The notes: generated by a model from the letters alone, not told the origin. A stretch of 64,000 bases of DNA from Campylobacterales bacterium (GCA_026390165.1 JAPLGM010000017.1:1-64000); one strand, 5' to 3'. Positions 10,863 through 21,911 are shown, counted from the first letter of the stretch. Program-made: numbers and translations.

Positions 10863-10977
10863 GTGAGGATCCTTTGGGTAAAGATTTTCGAAATTATAGC
10901 ATAACCGCTGGCCTCTTTTTACCTGTATGTTTGTAATTTTCCTCTACAATGCGCTCATTATAATTTAAAGGATAAAA

Positions 10978-11445
10978 ATGTTTTTTGAACCAGGCTTTTT
11001 AGGGACCCGTGCAGCTTTTTATATGGATGTTGTAACCCTTTATTTTGCGATACTCCCTTTTTTATTAGCTTTTTCCATTCGTCAAGCAGTTGTTGGTAAT
11101 ATAACCCTCCACTATCGCTCACAAATAGGGATTCTTGGGTTAACGCTACTTATGGTTATTTTATTTGAAGTGGGGGTTCGTGTTGAGGGGGGATTTATTG
11201 AATACGTCAAAATGTCTAGTGTATCCTATGACTTTGTATTGCTATTTTTAGCCGTCCATATTTTTATTGCTTTAATGGCTGTAGGAGGGTGGATATTCCT
11301 CATTGCCTCATCGTATCGTACCTATTTAGCAGATGGTATAAAAGGGATGGGTAAACACCGTCGCATGGGAAAATGGATTTTTGCAGCATTAACACTTACC
11401 TCAGTTATGGGGTGCAGTATTTATGGTTTCTTATTTATAATGTAA
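10978..11445 (+). CDS. DUF420-like integral membrane protein
   Basis: About four hydrophobic TM helices and histidines (H in LAVHIF, KHRRMGKW). Confidence 0.55.
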   Translation: MFFEPGFLGTRAAFYMDVVTLYFAILPFLLAFSIRQAVVGNITLHYRSQIGILGLTLLMVILFEVGVRVEGGFIEYVKMSSVSYDFVLLFLAVHIFIALMAVGGWIFLIASSYRTYLADGIKGMGKHRRMGKWIFAALTLTSVMGCSIYGFLFIM

Positions 11446-11466
11446 CAGGTAGTCCTTGCGGTATCA

Positions 11467-12471
11467 CTAAAACTCGAGTTCCAGCTGTCTCGTCTGGGAG
11501 CTTGGAGAACGAAGGATACTTTTATCGGCGCCCGCAACAAGGGCAAAATGAAATGAATTGCTTTGTAAGAGAGGGGCTACCTTTTCTATAGTTTCATAAA
11601 ATAGAATATTTTTAACCCCCATTGTACGGGGTGTTTTTAGTATCTTTGGCAAAATATAAAGTGTTTTCGACCATGATGCGCGTTCTTCTAAAAACTCAAT
11701 CTCTGCATCAATAAGTTCGAGAAGAGGCTCGAAAATTACCACGCGATCACTGCTTCCAAACTCCTTGATCTCAAGCCTTTCATTGGTAAATATAGGGATG
11801 AAATGTCCTATTTTACCAAAGTTTTTAATCTGAAATTCTATTTTCATCACAGTATAAAAAAAGAGAAGATCTTCTAAATAAGGGATAAAAAAGGGAGAGA
11901 GCGTCTGCCGTTCATAAAAAACCTCATTGTAGACAAAAGAGGTTTCAAAAAGGGTGTGTTCAATAACCGTTATCGTACTCTCTTTGGATTTAACCATCGG
12001 TTTCGTCCCGATGAATATCTCCGAATCGGTTAGAAGTGGGGAAAAAAGGACGATTGAATTTTTTTCTAACGAGGCAAGTTTTTCCCATACTTGAGCTACA
12101 TTTCCCTCAATGGCGCAGACGTTCTTTGGGGTAGAAATAGCACTGGCAAGATAGACCATAATTGGATCACACGTATAAACTTGGAGTTCTTTTTCAAGCA
12201 AATAAAAACGGAGCAGTCGTTTGAGTGCTTCATCGATATTGTTCACTTTGATCCATGCCACTTCACTGTCGGCTATTTGAGTTGGCTTGTCGAATAGTAT
12301 TCCATACGCGCCACTGATCAATGCTTCGGGGATATCACTAGGATTATGGGCAACGAAAATTGATCCTCGCTTAACTTTAGAAACCTCAAAGGCGATGGTT
12401 TCAAAAAAATTAACACTAGGGTCACTGTAGAGCGTCCCTTTTGTCAGTGCAAGGATATTTTCAAGTCTCAT
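11467..12471 (-). CDS. Mur-ligase-like protein lacking a recognisable P-loop
   Basis: N-terminus resembles Mur ligase N-domain (KRGSIFVAHNPSDIPEALISGAYGILFDKP); no GTNGKT-like motif. Confidence 0.5.
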   Translation of the reverse strand: MRLENILALTKGTLYSDPSVNFFETIAFEVSKVKRGSIFVAHNPSDIPEALISGAYGILFDKPTQIADSEVAWIKVNNIDEALKRLLRFYLLEKELQVYTCDPIMVYLASAISTPKNVCAIEGNVAQVWEKLASLEKNSIVLFSPLLTDSEIFIGTKPMVKSKESTITVIEHTLFETSFVYNEVFYERQTLSPFFIPYLEDLLFFYTVMKIEFQIKNFGKIGHFIPIFTNERLEIKEFGSSDRVVIFEPLLELIDAEIEFLEERASWSKTLYILPKILKTPRTMGVKNILFYETIEKVAPLLQSNSFHFALVAGADKSILRSPSSQTRQLELEF

Positions 12472-14417
12472 CCAATACTGCTTCCAACACTTCGTGGTTT
12501 TTCAGGACGGATAAGACAAAGTCCATCAGCATCTTTCGCCGCAAGTAACATCCCCTCAGAGAGCATCCCCATTAGTTTGGCAGGTTTTAGGTTCGCAACA
12601 ACACACACTTGTGTCCCTACGAGTGACTCGGCACTGTAATATTCACGGATTCCTGCAACGATTTGACGGGGTAACTCTTCCCCTAAATCGACCTGAAGCT
12701 TGAGAAGCTTGGAACTTTTTGGTACTTCTTGGGCTTGGAGAACGGTTCCTATTTTGAGAGAGGTTTGAAAAAACTGATCGATTGTGATAAGCCCCTCTAG
12801 TGGAACGGTAGACTCTTTTTTATCCTCCATTTTAGGGGCAGTAATAACGACGGGTGCTGTTTCAATCATTGCTTTAGGAGCTTCTTCCATTAATGGCTCT
12901 TCAACACGAGGGAAGAGAGGGGGAATTTTTTTGATGGTAAAGGCTTTGAGCAATCCTTTATTAAGAATCAACTCCGTATAGCTAGCCGTCGTGATTTCAA
13001 ACCCAAGGGCATCAGCAACGGTAGCGGTCGTATGGGGCATAATAGAATGAAGAACGATAGAGGCTTTTGCAAGAAGATTGGCGACCAATGCAACCGTTGC
13101 AAGGGCTTCGTCGACGCGTCCCTCTTTGATCTTGACCCATGGAGCATGCTCTTCGATGGCTTTATTTCCAATAGTAAAAATTTTCCAAAGCTCTTCGAGA
13201 TAACGGTGCAGTTGCAAATCATTGAAGAGTTCAGGGAGAGTATCTATGATAATGTGTGCATCATTGATCTCTTTGGCGTGATACTTCAGAACGTCAACGC
13301 TGTCAATGGCAAAATTAGAGTATTTTTCAGACATTCCAATAACACGATTGAGAAGGTTTCCTAAATCATTGCTCAAATCGGAGTTCATACGATCAATAAG
13401 AGCACGTTGAGAAAAATCGCCATCTTGTCCAAACGGCACTTCACGCATCATAAAATAGCGAAAATTTTCAACGCCGTAATGTTTGGCCACTTCTCTTGGA
13501 TCAACGACGTTCCCTTTTGATTTGGACATCTTCTCCCCATCGCGTGTCCACCAACCGTGTGCGCCGATATGTTTTGGAAGGGGTAAATCCAAACTCATCA
13601 AAAATGCGGGCCAGTAGATAGCGTGAAATCGTAGAATATCTTTACCGACGAGTTGAGTCGTAGCAGGCCAAAAATCCATAAGCGCCTCATCATTGCCGTA
13701 TCCCAATGCGGTGACGTAGTTCATCAGGGCATCGAGCCAAACGTACATGACGTGCTTAGAATCGTTTAAGGACTTGGGTAAGTGAACCCCCCAATTAAAA
13801 CTGGTACGGGTGACGGAGAGATCATGCAGTCCACCACGGACAAAACTGATGACTTCATTGCGACGTGATTTCGGGAGGATGAAATCAGTATGCGCTTCGT
13901 AATATTCCATCAACGGTTTTTCGTATTTTGAGAGGCGAAAGAAATAGCTCTCCTCTTTTACAATACTTGTAGCACGTCCGCAATCAGGGCAACATCCCCC
14001 CTCCATCAGTTGTGATTCAGGGAAGAAAGTTTCGCAACTGACACAGTAGTTTCCCTCATAAAAATCTTTATAAATATCCCCTTTTTCCACCATCTTTAAA
14101 AAAGCAGCTTGAACCCCTTTTTTATGACTCTCATCGGTCGTACGAATAAATTGATCGTAACTAATATCAAACTCATCCCAAAGATTTTTAAAGGTGGCAC
14201 TGATTTCATCGGCAAACTGTTGTGTTGGTTTGTCTAATTTTTTAGCGGCCTCTTCGATCTTTTGACCGTGTTCATCCGTCCCTGTTAAAAAATAGGTTTC
14301 GTTTCCTAAAAGACGCGAATGACGCGCAAGGGTATCGGCAATAAAAGTCGTATAGGCATGACCGATATGGGCTTCACCATTGACGTAATAGATAGGGGTT
14401 GTAATGTAGTTTCTCAC
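12468..14417 (-). CDS. metG: Methionyl-tRNA synthetase
   Basis: YYVNGEAHIGHAYT, KMSKSKGNVVDP, C-terminal tRNA-binding domain. Confidence 0.97.
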   Translation of the reverse strand: MRNYITTPIYYVNGEAHIGHAYTTFIADTLARHSRLLGNETYFLTGTDEHGQKIEEAAKKLDKPTQQFADEISATFKNLWDEFDISYDQFIRTTDESHKKGVQAAFLKMVEKGDIYKDFYEGNYCVSCETFFPESQLMEGGCCPDCGRATSIVKEESYFFRLSKYEKPLMEYYEAHTDFILPKSRRNEVISFVRGGLHDLSVTRTSFNWGVHLPKSLNDSKHVMYVWLDALMNYVTALGYGNDEALMDFWPATTQLVGKDILRFHAIYWPAFLMSLDLPLPKHIGAHGWWTRDGEKMSKSKGNVVDPREVAKHYGVENFRYFMMREVPFGQDGDFSQRALIDRMNSDLSNDLGNLLNRVIGMSEKYSNFAIDSVDVLKYHAKEINDAHIIIDTLPELFNDLQLHRYLEELWKIFTIGNKAIEEHAPWVKIKEGRVDEALATVALVANLLAKASIVLHSIMPHTTATVADALGFEITTASYTELILNKGLLKAFTIKKIPPLFPRVEEPLMEEAPKAMIETAPVVITAPKMEDKKESTVPLEGLITIDQFFQTSLKIGTVLQAQEVPKSSKLLKLQVDLGEELPRQIVAGIREYYSAESLVGTQVCVVANLKPAKLMGMLSEGMLLAAKDADGLCLIRPEKPRSVGSSIG

Positions 14418-14453
14418 GTAAAATTTCTCCTTTTTTCTGTCTCAAAAGAGACA

Positions 14454-14508
14454 AGCTTTCGTGTCACAGCGGCTAGCGTAGCCAAAGGGATGCATTCCTT
14501 TGGTGTTT
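14454..14508. repeat. Intergenic hairpin repeat, copy 1
   Basis: gtgtcacagcggctagcgtagccaaagggatgcattcctttggtgtt; hairpins ggcta-gcg-tagcc and ccaaaggga-tgca-ttcctttgg. Confidence 0.6.
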
Positions 14509-14516
14509 AAATAATA

Positions 14517-14711
14517 TTAGAAGTCAAATCCGCCCGTTTCACCCTTGGACATACTTTCATACACTGCACGTACATAGAGTGTTCGGATGGGGCATCCAAG
14601 GAGTAGAGGGCATTTTAAACAGCTCTCAACCTCTTTGGATATTTGGCATTCATTCAATGATTGTTTTGCTTCGTCAAGTTTCGCTTCGTAAACATCATTA
14701 GTTTCGTGCAT
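14517..14711 (-). CDS. Small Cys-containing hypothetical protein
   Basis: 64-aa [15 protein letters not shown], abuts fbp. Confidence 0.6.
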   Translation of the reverse strand: MHETNDVYEAKLDEAKQSLNECQISKEVESCLKCPLLLGCPIRTLYVRAVYESMSKGETGGFDF

Positions 14712-15540
14712 AAACGTCTTTGACTACCGAAATTTCGTATTTGGAACCAAAAAAGCACGGTGATGTATCATGGACATGTCGTGTTACACACTCTAACGCT
14801 CTATTTTTGCCATTAATCGCTGCACCGCCCGCTTTTTCAAAAATAAATGCAAATGGGAATACTTCAAAAAGTTGACGCAACTTACCCTCAGGTTTATCGG
14901 TCGCACCTGGATAACTAAACAATCCGCCCCCTTTGAGGAGGATTTGGTGTAAATCTGGAACCATACCCCCTGAATAACGCAAACGATACCCTTGAGCAAA
15001 GAATGAATCAACCATTGCTTTATGATGTGGTGCCCAAAATTGCTGCGTCCCTCCTGGGGCATTGATTTTCCCTTTTTCATTCAAATGGATCTCTTTGACG
15101 TATTCAAATTCACCCTCTTGGAGCAGATATAATTTAACTTTCCCCTCGTAAGCGTAAACAAGCTCTACGCGTGGACCATAGACAACGTAGCAGGCTGCAA
15201 TCATCTTACTGCCTATAAATTCACCCTCATAGATTCCGAAGATAGATCCGACACTGAGATTAACATCGACGAGGGATGAACCATCAAGGGGATCAAAGGC
15301 GATAAAATAGTGCCCTTTTTCATTAAGAACCATCGGGTGTTCTTTCTCTTCACTGGCGATAGTGTGCACCCCTTCTACTTGACTAAGCTCTTCCTCGATA
15401 ATCATATCACTCTGAATATCCAGCTGAAGCTGCGTCTCTCCTGAACTGTTTTGCTCTTGAGAATAGCCAATATCTTTGACATCAATAGCCCGTTTGATTC
15501 GGATTGCACTGCGTTCAATTGCTTCTAAAATTTCTTTCAT
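14698..15540 (-). CDS. fbp: Fructose-1,6-bisphosphatase class I
   Basis: [35 protein letters not shown]. Confidence 0.95.
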   Translation of the reverse strand: MKEILEAIERSAIRIKRAIDVKDIGYSQEQNSSGETQLQLDIQSDMIIEEELSQVEGVHTIASEEKEHPMVLNEKGHYFIAFDPLDGSSLVDVNLSVGSIFGIYEGEFIGSKMIAACYVVYGPRVELVYAYEGKVKLYLLQEGEFEYVKEIHLNEKGKINAPGGTQQFWAPHHKAMVDSFFAQGYRLRYSGGMVPDLHQILLKGGGLFSYPGATDKPEGKLRQLFEVFPFAFIFEKAGGAAINGKNRALECVTRHVHDTSPCFFGSKYEISVVKDVYARN

Positions 15541-16043
15541 GGGAGTACCTTTGCATTTTTTAATATCCAGTCGATAATAGTATCGGCATTGTTGAGATCG
15601 AGTATATCAATAGAATTGGGAAAATCATAGTCGGCGATACTAATGGTCTCGTCAATGGCGAGTGCATTCATATAGGGAAAATAATCGGTATCAATAGAGT
15701 CTCTAAAAATACTGATACGGGGAAGGGGAAGATTTTTAAGCCCCTCCACCAACAGCACATCAAACTCTCCGAACAAAGCGATAATCTCATCGAGCTCTTT
15801 GTGGCGTTGAGAAAAGAGAGTGGTACGAGTAGGGGAGGTGACAACCACCTCGGCACCCGTATCACTAAATTTATAGCTATCTTTTCCGGGAACATCGAAC
15901 TGTGCTTTGTCCTTGGGATCATTTTTGACAATTGCCACTTCTAAATGATGTTCATGAATAAGCTTCCGTGCTACTTTTAAAATCAATGTTGTCTTACCGC
16001 TATTAGATGGTCCGGTAAAAGCAACTGCTAAACGTTTTTTCAA
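15537..16043 (-). CDS. mobB: Molybdopterin-guanine dinucleotide biosynthesis adaptor protein
   Basis: [15 protein letters not shown]-loop; [18 protein letters not shown]. Confidence 0.88.
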   Translation of the reverse strand: MKKRLAVAFTGPSNSGKTTLILKVARKLIHEHHLEVAIVKNDPKDKAQFDVPGKDSYKFSDTGAEVVVTSPTRTTLFSQRHKELDEIIALFGEFDVLLVEGLKNLPLPRISIFRDSIDTDYFPYMNALAIDETISIADYDFPNSIDILDLNNADTIIDWILKNAKVLP

Positions 16044-16102
16044 AAATCACAACCTCTGATAAAATAGAAGATTTATTATAACACTTTTCGGCTTTGTGAG
16101 AT

Positions 16103-16474
16103 TTAACGTCGCTCTTTTACGAGCTCACGAACCTTTTTATCCACTTCACTAAGGGAGCTAAACGGTTTGAGGAGATAATGATCTGCCCCTATTTTGTGCG
16201 ACTGCAATACTTTCTCTAGTGATGAATAGGCCGTCATCATAATGACAGCACACAGGGGATCTTTTTTTTTGATCTCTTCTAGAACACTCAATCCATCTTT
16301 TTGAGGCATCATAATATCCAGCAATACCCCATCGTACTCGCCTACTCGAAATTGTCCTAATGCGGTGATAGGGTTGTCAAAATAGGTGATTTTAAAATCA
16401 CCTGAGCGACTGAGAGCTTTTTCTAACATCTGCCCGATTGAGGGCTCATCATCTACTATCATTAAGCGTATCAT
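16103..16474 (-). CDS. Single-domain response regulator
   Basis: [27 protein letters not shown]. Confidence 0.9.
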   Translation of the reverse strand: MIRLMIVDDEPSIGQMLEKALSRSGDFKITYFDNPITALGQFRVGEYDGVLLDIMMPQKDGLSVLEEIKKKDPLCAVIMMTAYSSLEKVLQSHKIGADHYLLKPFSSLSEVDKKVRELVKERR

Positions 16475-17793
16475 TTTTTTCCTCCAAATAGGTCATTAAG
16501 TGCTGTTCCCATAAGATCTTCCGTTTTTTCCTTCACGAGGGTGTCTAAGGTTGCAAAAACACTATGGCTTGCTTCCTCAATCGTTTTAATTCGCTGTTGG
16601 ATTTGCGTGCGTGAACAGAGTTTATTTCCCTCACCGCAATCGGCGATTAGGGCATTGGCTTGGCTGTGGACAAGGGCATGGGGAGAGGCCAGTTTACCGT
16701 ATGATTTTAGCTTCCCAAACTCCTCTTTACCCACTCCCGTATCGTACCATTGTCCCAGTCGGCATTGATGGTGATCGGTGGACTTAAAGTTGCTATTTTG
16801 GCCAAATAAAAAGGCATAAACATTGTTTTTATAAATAACGTGGTCGATTTTGGCGAGATTGCTGAAGATATAGTTGCTAATATCCATAATCTCATAAACA
16901 CTTCGAGAAGAATTTCGTTGAAAAATTGTCATACGATCACTCATTTGGTTCACTTCTGCTTTTGTAGTGTAAACAATCGTTGAGAGTTCTTCTGTGGCAC
17001 CTGAAATTTCATTGGTATCTTGTGTCATCGATTGAATAACGATTTCAATCTCTTTGGTCGCTTTTTGAGTCCGCTCTGCTAATTTTCGCACCTCATCGGC
17101 GACTACGGCAAATCCCCTTCCATGCTCTCCTGCACGCGCTGCTTCAATGGCTGCATTGAGTGCCAGAAGATTAGTTTGATCGGCAATATCTTTGATAAGG
17201 GCAACGACACTTGAAACCTCATTCGACCGTGTAACGAGATTGGCTGTTGTACTGAGAGTTCCCTCCATCAGTTCGGCCAAGTGGTTGATTTGAATATCAA
17301 CATGATTGGCAATTTTGAGCCCCTCGTTCGATCCTGTAGCCGTTTCACGTGATTGCTCAACCATACCCTTGAGCTTTTCGAGAATATCAATAAAAACTTT
17401 TTGCGTTGCGGTTAATGCCTCTTGAATACTTTTTTGGTGCATTTCAAGTAAGGAATTGTCTTCACCGCCAATTGTCGATGACTTGGTCAAAACAAACCCT
17501 TTTGCCCCATTGCTCAAGTGTTTACTCATAACAGATGCTTCACACTCGTCGGCCATAATATCTTTAGATCCTTTGAGTAATTCTCGGATAACCGCATCTT
17601 TGTTGGTGAGAGCTTCGGCACGTTTGTTGAAGAAAACCGGCTCATTATGACCATTTAAGACAATGATCGCCTCTTTGTCATTCAGTAAGGCAATTTCTTT
17701 ATAGAGTGAGAGCTCCGCATTTAGAATCTCCCTTTCGAGATGCATCAGCTTAATCGCCTCTTTTAACTCTTTTACTTTTGATCCAAAAAACAT
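16471..17793 (-). CDS. Apparently soluble methyl-accepting chemotaxis protein with C-terminal CZB domain
   Basis: Signalling hairpin [41 protein letters not shown]-like [11 protein letters not shown]...[11 protein letters not shown]; no obvious TM segment. Confidence 0.9.
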   Translation of the reverse strand: MFFGSKVKELKEAIKLMHLEREILNAELSLYKEIALLNDKEAIIVLNGHNEPVFFNKRAEALTNKDAVIRELLKGSKDIMADECEASVMSKHLSNGAKGFVLTKSSTIGGEDNSLLEMHQKSIQEALTATQKVFIDILEKLKGMVEQSRETATGSNEGLKIANHVDIQINHLAELMEGTLSTTANLVTRSNEVSSVVALIKDIADQTNLLALNAAIEAARAGEHGRGFAVVADEVRKLAERTQKATKEIEIVIQSMTQDTNEISGATEELSTIVYTTKAEVNQMSDRMTIFQRNSSRSVYEIMDISNYIFSNLAKIDHVIYKNNVYAFLFGQNSNFKSTDHHQCRLGQWYDTGVGKEEFGKLKSYGKLASPHALVHSQANALIADCGEGNKLCSRTQIQQRIKTIEEASHSVFATLDTLVKEKTEDLMGTALNDLFGGKK

Positions 17794-19695
17794 TTATTTT
17801 TCCTCCTGATAAGTTTTTAACGTAATTTCAAACAAGGCTCCACCTTCTTGGTTACTAACATGAATATCCCCTCCGTGTTTATCGACGATCGCTTTAGCAA
17901 CATTTAGCCCTATCCCCATGCTCATTTTTTTCTCCCCCCCTATGGCAAAATCGAAAATAGACTCAATCATCGATTCCGGTATCCCCCCTGCATTATCAAT
18001 AATTTTGATATTAATCTCTTTTTGGGTGCACGTAAGAGAAATATCAAGATGACGTTTGTCATACGTGAGGGTGTTTTTTTCAAATTCATCGAGTGCGTTA
18101 TTAATAATAATAATCCACACCTGCTCCAATCGTGTCGATATCCCCATGGTTAGACACTCATTGGTGTTGTTGTACATTGTTATGCTGGAAAAAAGTTCCC
18201 CATTGATAGTGATAGGGACAATATGTTTTGCTCGATTTAAAATAATACGAAGTGAATAAATGAGGGTCATGTAAACATTGCACGGCTTCATTATCTCTTT
18301 TCCGGTCCCTGCAAACTCATACATAGAGTTTACAATGGATTGGATCCTTTCAATCCCCTCCTCAATGGGTTGAAAAAAATCAGACGCGTCAGGAATTTTT
18401 TCTTCACACTCCCATTTGAGCAACTCAAGATTCCCTTTGATATAGGTGATAGGGGTATTGATCTCATGGGTAATAGCAGCCGCTAAACGTCCCACAACCA
18501 TCAGTTTTGCATCGCTTAATTTTTCTTCTTTGAGTCGTTCAAGATGGGTGACATCAACAAAATAGAGAATATGATATTTTTCGCTTCGGATCATGGGATT
18601 GGGCATAGAGGTTTTATGGACGGTATAGTAATGTTTGTTCGAATTTAAATCCATCGATACGATACGGTCTTGAATCTCTCCCTGTCGTATGAGTGAAAAT
18701 ATGGATTCAAAAACCCCTTTATGAGAAGACTTTTTGGAGAGTATGGAGGTGAGTGAGTCATGATTTTCGACCATCCACTCCCACAAATTAGATGAAGCAA
18801 AAAACTCTTCACTGTTGGTGTATCCGTTGAGTTGCAAAAAGCTTCGGTTGGTTAATATCGCTTCATGTCGATGATTAAAAAGAATCGCCAATGAGGAGTC
18901 TTGATCAATAAGTTGTTCCATACTGGCGAGAATTGCTCGATTCGTTTCACTAACATCTTGACCGATAAATACAATTTCTTCAATTGCTCCATGCCCGCTG
19001 CGAATGGCATAGATTGTAGCATCAACCATAATAGAGTTACCCTTAGAGGTAATGAGTTCGATGGTTCCTCGATAGATCTCTCCTGCTTCAAGCTGTTTGC
19101 GTATTATCGAGCGTAAATAGATCCAAAAACGGCGTTCAACGAATCGCATCCAGTGAAAATTAAGAAGATCTTCATTCGAGTACTCCAACAATTTTAAGAG
19201 GCGATCGTTGGCATCAATAATCGTCCCATCTTCGTGCATCCGAACCAAAAGGGTTGTTTTGGAGATGGCATCAAACATCAGATTGATCTGTTTGAATGCT
19301 TTCTGGGCTTGCTTTTTCTCTAAAGAGTGTTGCACTAGACGTTCAGCGACCTTTTTGACGGCGCTTGGCAAAAGAGGCTTTAGAAGATATTTGTCAACCC
19401 CTACATCAATGGCTTGCAAAAAGAGATCGCTTCCGTGTGCACTTGAGATGACCACGGTTTTAATATCTGGATTTTCGGCTTTACTAATGCTGATTGTATC
19501 AAAAACATTAGGGGTCATAGTGGTTGGATGAAGGATGAGAAGATCAATATCATAAAAAGAGTGGGGTAAATACCCTTGTATAGTCACGTGGGCATCTACC
19601 GTTTTCAAAATATCGTAAAACGGATCAGAGATGTGTGGGGAATTTTTTTCATACACCCAATCGGTAACATATACAATTCGAATAATTTCAGTCAT
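17794..19695 (-). CDS. PAS-containing sensor histidine kinase with degenerate N-terminal receiver
   Basis: AAAITHEINTPITYIKGNLELL H-box, DNAGGIPESM and MGIGLNVAKAIVDKHGG; N-term receiver-like with YLLKPL. Confidence 0.88.
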   Translation of the reverse strand: MTEIIRIVYVTDWVYEKNSPHISDPFYDILKTVDAHVTIQGYLPHSFYDIDLLILHPTTMTPNVFDTISISKAENPDIKTVVISSAHGSDLFLQAIDVGVDKYLLKPLLPSAVKKVAERLVQHSLEKKQAQKAFKQINLMFDAISKTTLLVRMHEDGTIIDANDRLLKLLEYSNEDLLNFHWMRFVERRFWIYLRSIIRKQLEAGEIYRGTIELITSKGNSIMVDATIYAIRSGHGAIEEIVFIGQDVSETNRAILASMEQLIDQDSSLAILFNHRHEAILTNRSFLQLNGYTNSEEFFASSNLWEWMVENHDSLTSILSKKSSHKGVFESIFSLIRQGEIQDRIVSMDLNSNKHYYTVHKTSMPNPMIRSEKYHILYFVDVTHLERLKEEKLSDAKLMVVGRLAAAITHEINTPITYIKGNLELLKWECEEKIPDASDFFQPIEEGIERIQSIVNSMYEFAGTGKEIMKPCNVYMTLIYSLRIILNRAKHIVPITINGELFSSITMYNNTNECLTMGISTRLEQVWIIIINNALDEFEKNTLTYDKRHLDISLTCTQKEINIKIIDNAGGIPESMIESIFDFAIGGEKKMSMGIGLNVAKAIVDKHGGDIHVSNQEGGALFEITLKTYQEEK

Positions 19696-19861
19696 ATTCT
19701 CACATTTATTCTTAAGATTTTAGATTATATAAAGATTTTTATTACGTAAAGATTCTTACTTTTTTTATCGTCCTTATTGTAGTCTATTTTAGACCATTTG
19801 TAGCTACTATTCACGGAACTTTTGTTAAGATAGCGTATTAGAACACCGAAAAAGGAGTGAT

Positions 19862-20353
19862 ATGAGATTTTCAATTATAGTTTTATGTACGATTTTAGGA
19901 TTTAGCGGTTGCGCACAGAAGGGGGCGTTTGATATGTTCAAGATAGATGTCTCCCATGAACGTTCGGTAGAACAGCTACGAACAGGGGCTATACTAGAAT
20001 CGTTGGAAACCAAAGCCCTTCTCTCAGCTGTGTATCTCAATCCTGTTTATCCTGAAACATATAACGATGGGGAGTATTTCATTGGGGCATTTTATTTCAG
20101 CAAAGGGCTTCGTAATGTTAAGAAATGGGATCTCGATACTTTTGGTTATACGTTAACGCTCAATGGGCAAAAAGCTACCTTGTTCGAAGAGTTAAAAGAG
20201 ACCGATCCAAGACGGGCGCTTATTCCCGTCCAAAATAACTGGAATAAATACTATCTTATTCGGTTCGATACTGCGCCAGAGGGGAATTTAACTCTACTCC
20301 TCGAAAACAATCAGACTGGGTCGGTTGCACTAAGTTATCCAAAAGGGAAGTAA
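19862..20353 (+). CDS. Hypothetical lipoprotein
   Basis: Signal with lipobox-like GFSGC near N-terminus. Confidence 0.7.
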   Translation: MRFSIIVLCTILGFSGCAQKGAFDMFKIDVSHERSVEQLRTGAILESLETKALLSAVYLNPVYPETYNDGEYFIGAFYFSKGLRNVKKWDLDTFGYTLTLNGQKATLFEELKETDPRRALIPVQNNWNKYYLIRFDTAPEGNLTLLLENNQTGSVALSYPKGK

Positions 20354-21911
20354 TTGCGATCTCTTCCCCTAGTATTTTTTTGTAGATAACGTAATTGGCA
20401 AGGACCCGCTTGCCATATTCTCGATTCTCCGTATTCCCCACAAGCTCCATACTCATAAACGGCTCGTGCTCCCCTTCTAAAAACTGTCCCGTATTTAAAA
20501 TTAACCGTTTCGTAGAACCTAAACCGCCATTATAAGCATACGCTTTAAGGACAGGATTAAAAAGGGTTCGATCAATATGTTTCATGTGCTCGATTGCGTA
20601 GGGGATATTATAAGCAGGATTAAACATATCATTATAAGAAGTTACTTTCAAGGGGAGACTTTTTGAGATAGTGTCCACATTAAACGGCATCAACTGCATT
20701 AATCCAAGGGCAAAAGAGCGAGAAATTAATCCGGGGATCATCCGCGTCTCTTGACGCATTAGGGCATACATAAACGCTTTTTGATCGGTGGTGAGTGTTG
20801 TCATATAGGCATCGTAAGGCATCGTAAAATTATGGATGAAGGGGGTGTAAGCACGTTCGATAATATAGGCTTGAACGGCAAGGGAATCCTCTCCATCATA
20901 GCGGTTGATAAGGTCAACAACATTCTCTTTGGTCGAAGCCATAATCTCATCATTGAGTGCATTCCACGCGAAAGGGTCATCCCCTTTGAAACTACTTTTT
21001 TGACTTGTGGGGAGTGTTGTAAAATAGTTTTCGGCTTCTATCCCTATCTTCTCTTTTGCCCATAACGCGTACATATTAAGGTCAAGACTTTGGGAGAGGG
21101 TATTGAGGGTTGATGGCTCATGAGTGAGTTGATAAAGCCAAAAGGTGGTTCGGTCTTGATCCATTTTTGAGTTTGCCAGCTTTTGAGCCTCTTTTATATG
21201 AAAAAGGGCATTATCCTTTCGTCCATAGCGAAGGGCATTCATCCCCAGATAAAAATGGGTTTGGAAATCATAACACCCGCCACTCACCTCGGAGAGAGAG
21301 CGTTGCGCAAGGGTCATCTTCGGATCGGTAATAACGGTATAGGCAAATTGTCCGAAACCTTTTAAAACGGTGAGAGTTTTGAGGGTATCGGTATCGATCG
21401 TATGGTTAAAATGCTCTTGGTGGTAGATTGGTGTTGTGATTAAAAAAAGTCTCAGTGACGCACCAATATCCCTAAAGGGGGTGAGCTGATTGGGTTGGTT
21501 CATAGTACGTAACCACTGAACGTTTCCAAATTTATCCCCAAGTTTCGTCGCAAGCTGCTCTCGCTCACTGTTTTGAAGAGTTTGGGCTTTTGCAGGGGTG
21601 AGGGCGAGATAGAGGCAATCATCCGCTTCGATCGTTAGAAGTTCATTTGAGGGCTTCTGGAGACATTGTGCGGTATAGATGATCTCTGCTTCGTCGGTTT
21701 TTTTGGCATAATCCAATAAAAAACGGGTATTAACCCTATCCATCTGATAAAAAGCGTCACGTGCTTGTGACGCATTAATATCTTGGTGGAGAAATTGCCA
21801 GATAAGAAAGTTTTTTTCAGGCGAAGGGGGCTCAATGGTGATCTCATCCAACGTTACATCTGCAAAACAGGAGGAGAAGAGGGCAAGACAAAGGAGGAGT
21901 GAACGCTTCAA
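20256..21911 (-). CDS. Soluble lytic murein transglycosylase
   Basis: SLT domain: ALMRQETRMIPGLISRSFALGLMQLMPFNVDTIS, AYNGGLGSTKR. Confidence 0.9.
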   Translation of the reverse strand: MKRSLLLCLALFSSCFADVTLDEITIEPPSPEKNFLIWQFLHQDINASQARDAFYQMDRVNTRFLLDYAKKTDEAEIIYTAQCLQKPSNELLTIEADDCLYLALTPAKAQTLQNSEREQLATKLGDKFGNVQWLRTMNQPNQLTPFRDIGASLRLFLITTPIYHQEHFNHTIDTDTLKTLTVLKGFGQFAYTVITDPKMTLAQRSLSEVSGGCYDFQTHFYLGMNALRYGRKDNALFHIKEAQKLANSKMDQDRTTFWLYQLTHEPSTLNTLSQSLDLNMYALWAKEKIGIEAENYFTTLPTSQKSSFKGDDPFAWNALNDEIMASTKENVVDLINRYDGEDSLAVQAYIIERAYTPFIHNFTMPYDAYMTTLTTDQKAFMYALMRQETRMIPGLISRSFALGLMQLMPFNVDTISKSLPLKVTSYNDMFNPAYNIPYAIEHMKHIDRTLFNPVLKAYAYNGGLGSTKRLILNTGQFLEGEHEPFMSMELVGNTENREYGKRVLANYVIYKKILGEEIAITSLLDNLVQPTQSDCFRGVELNSPLAQYRTE

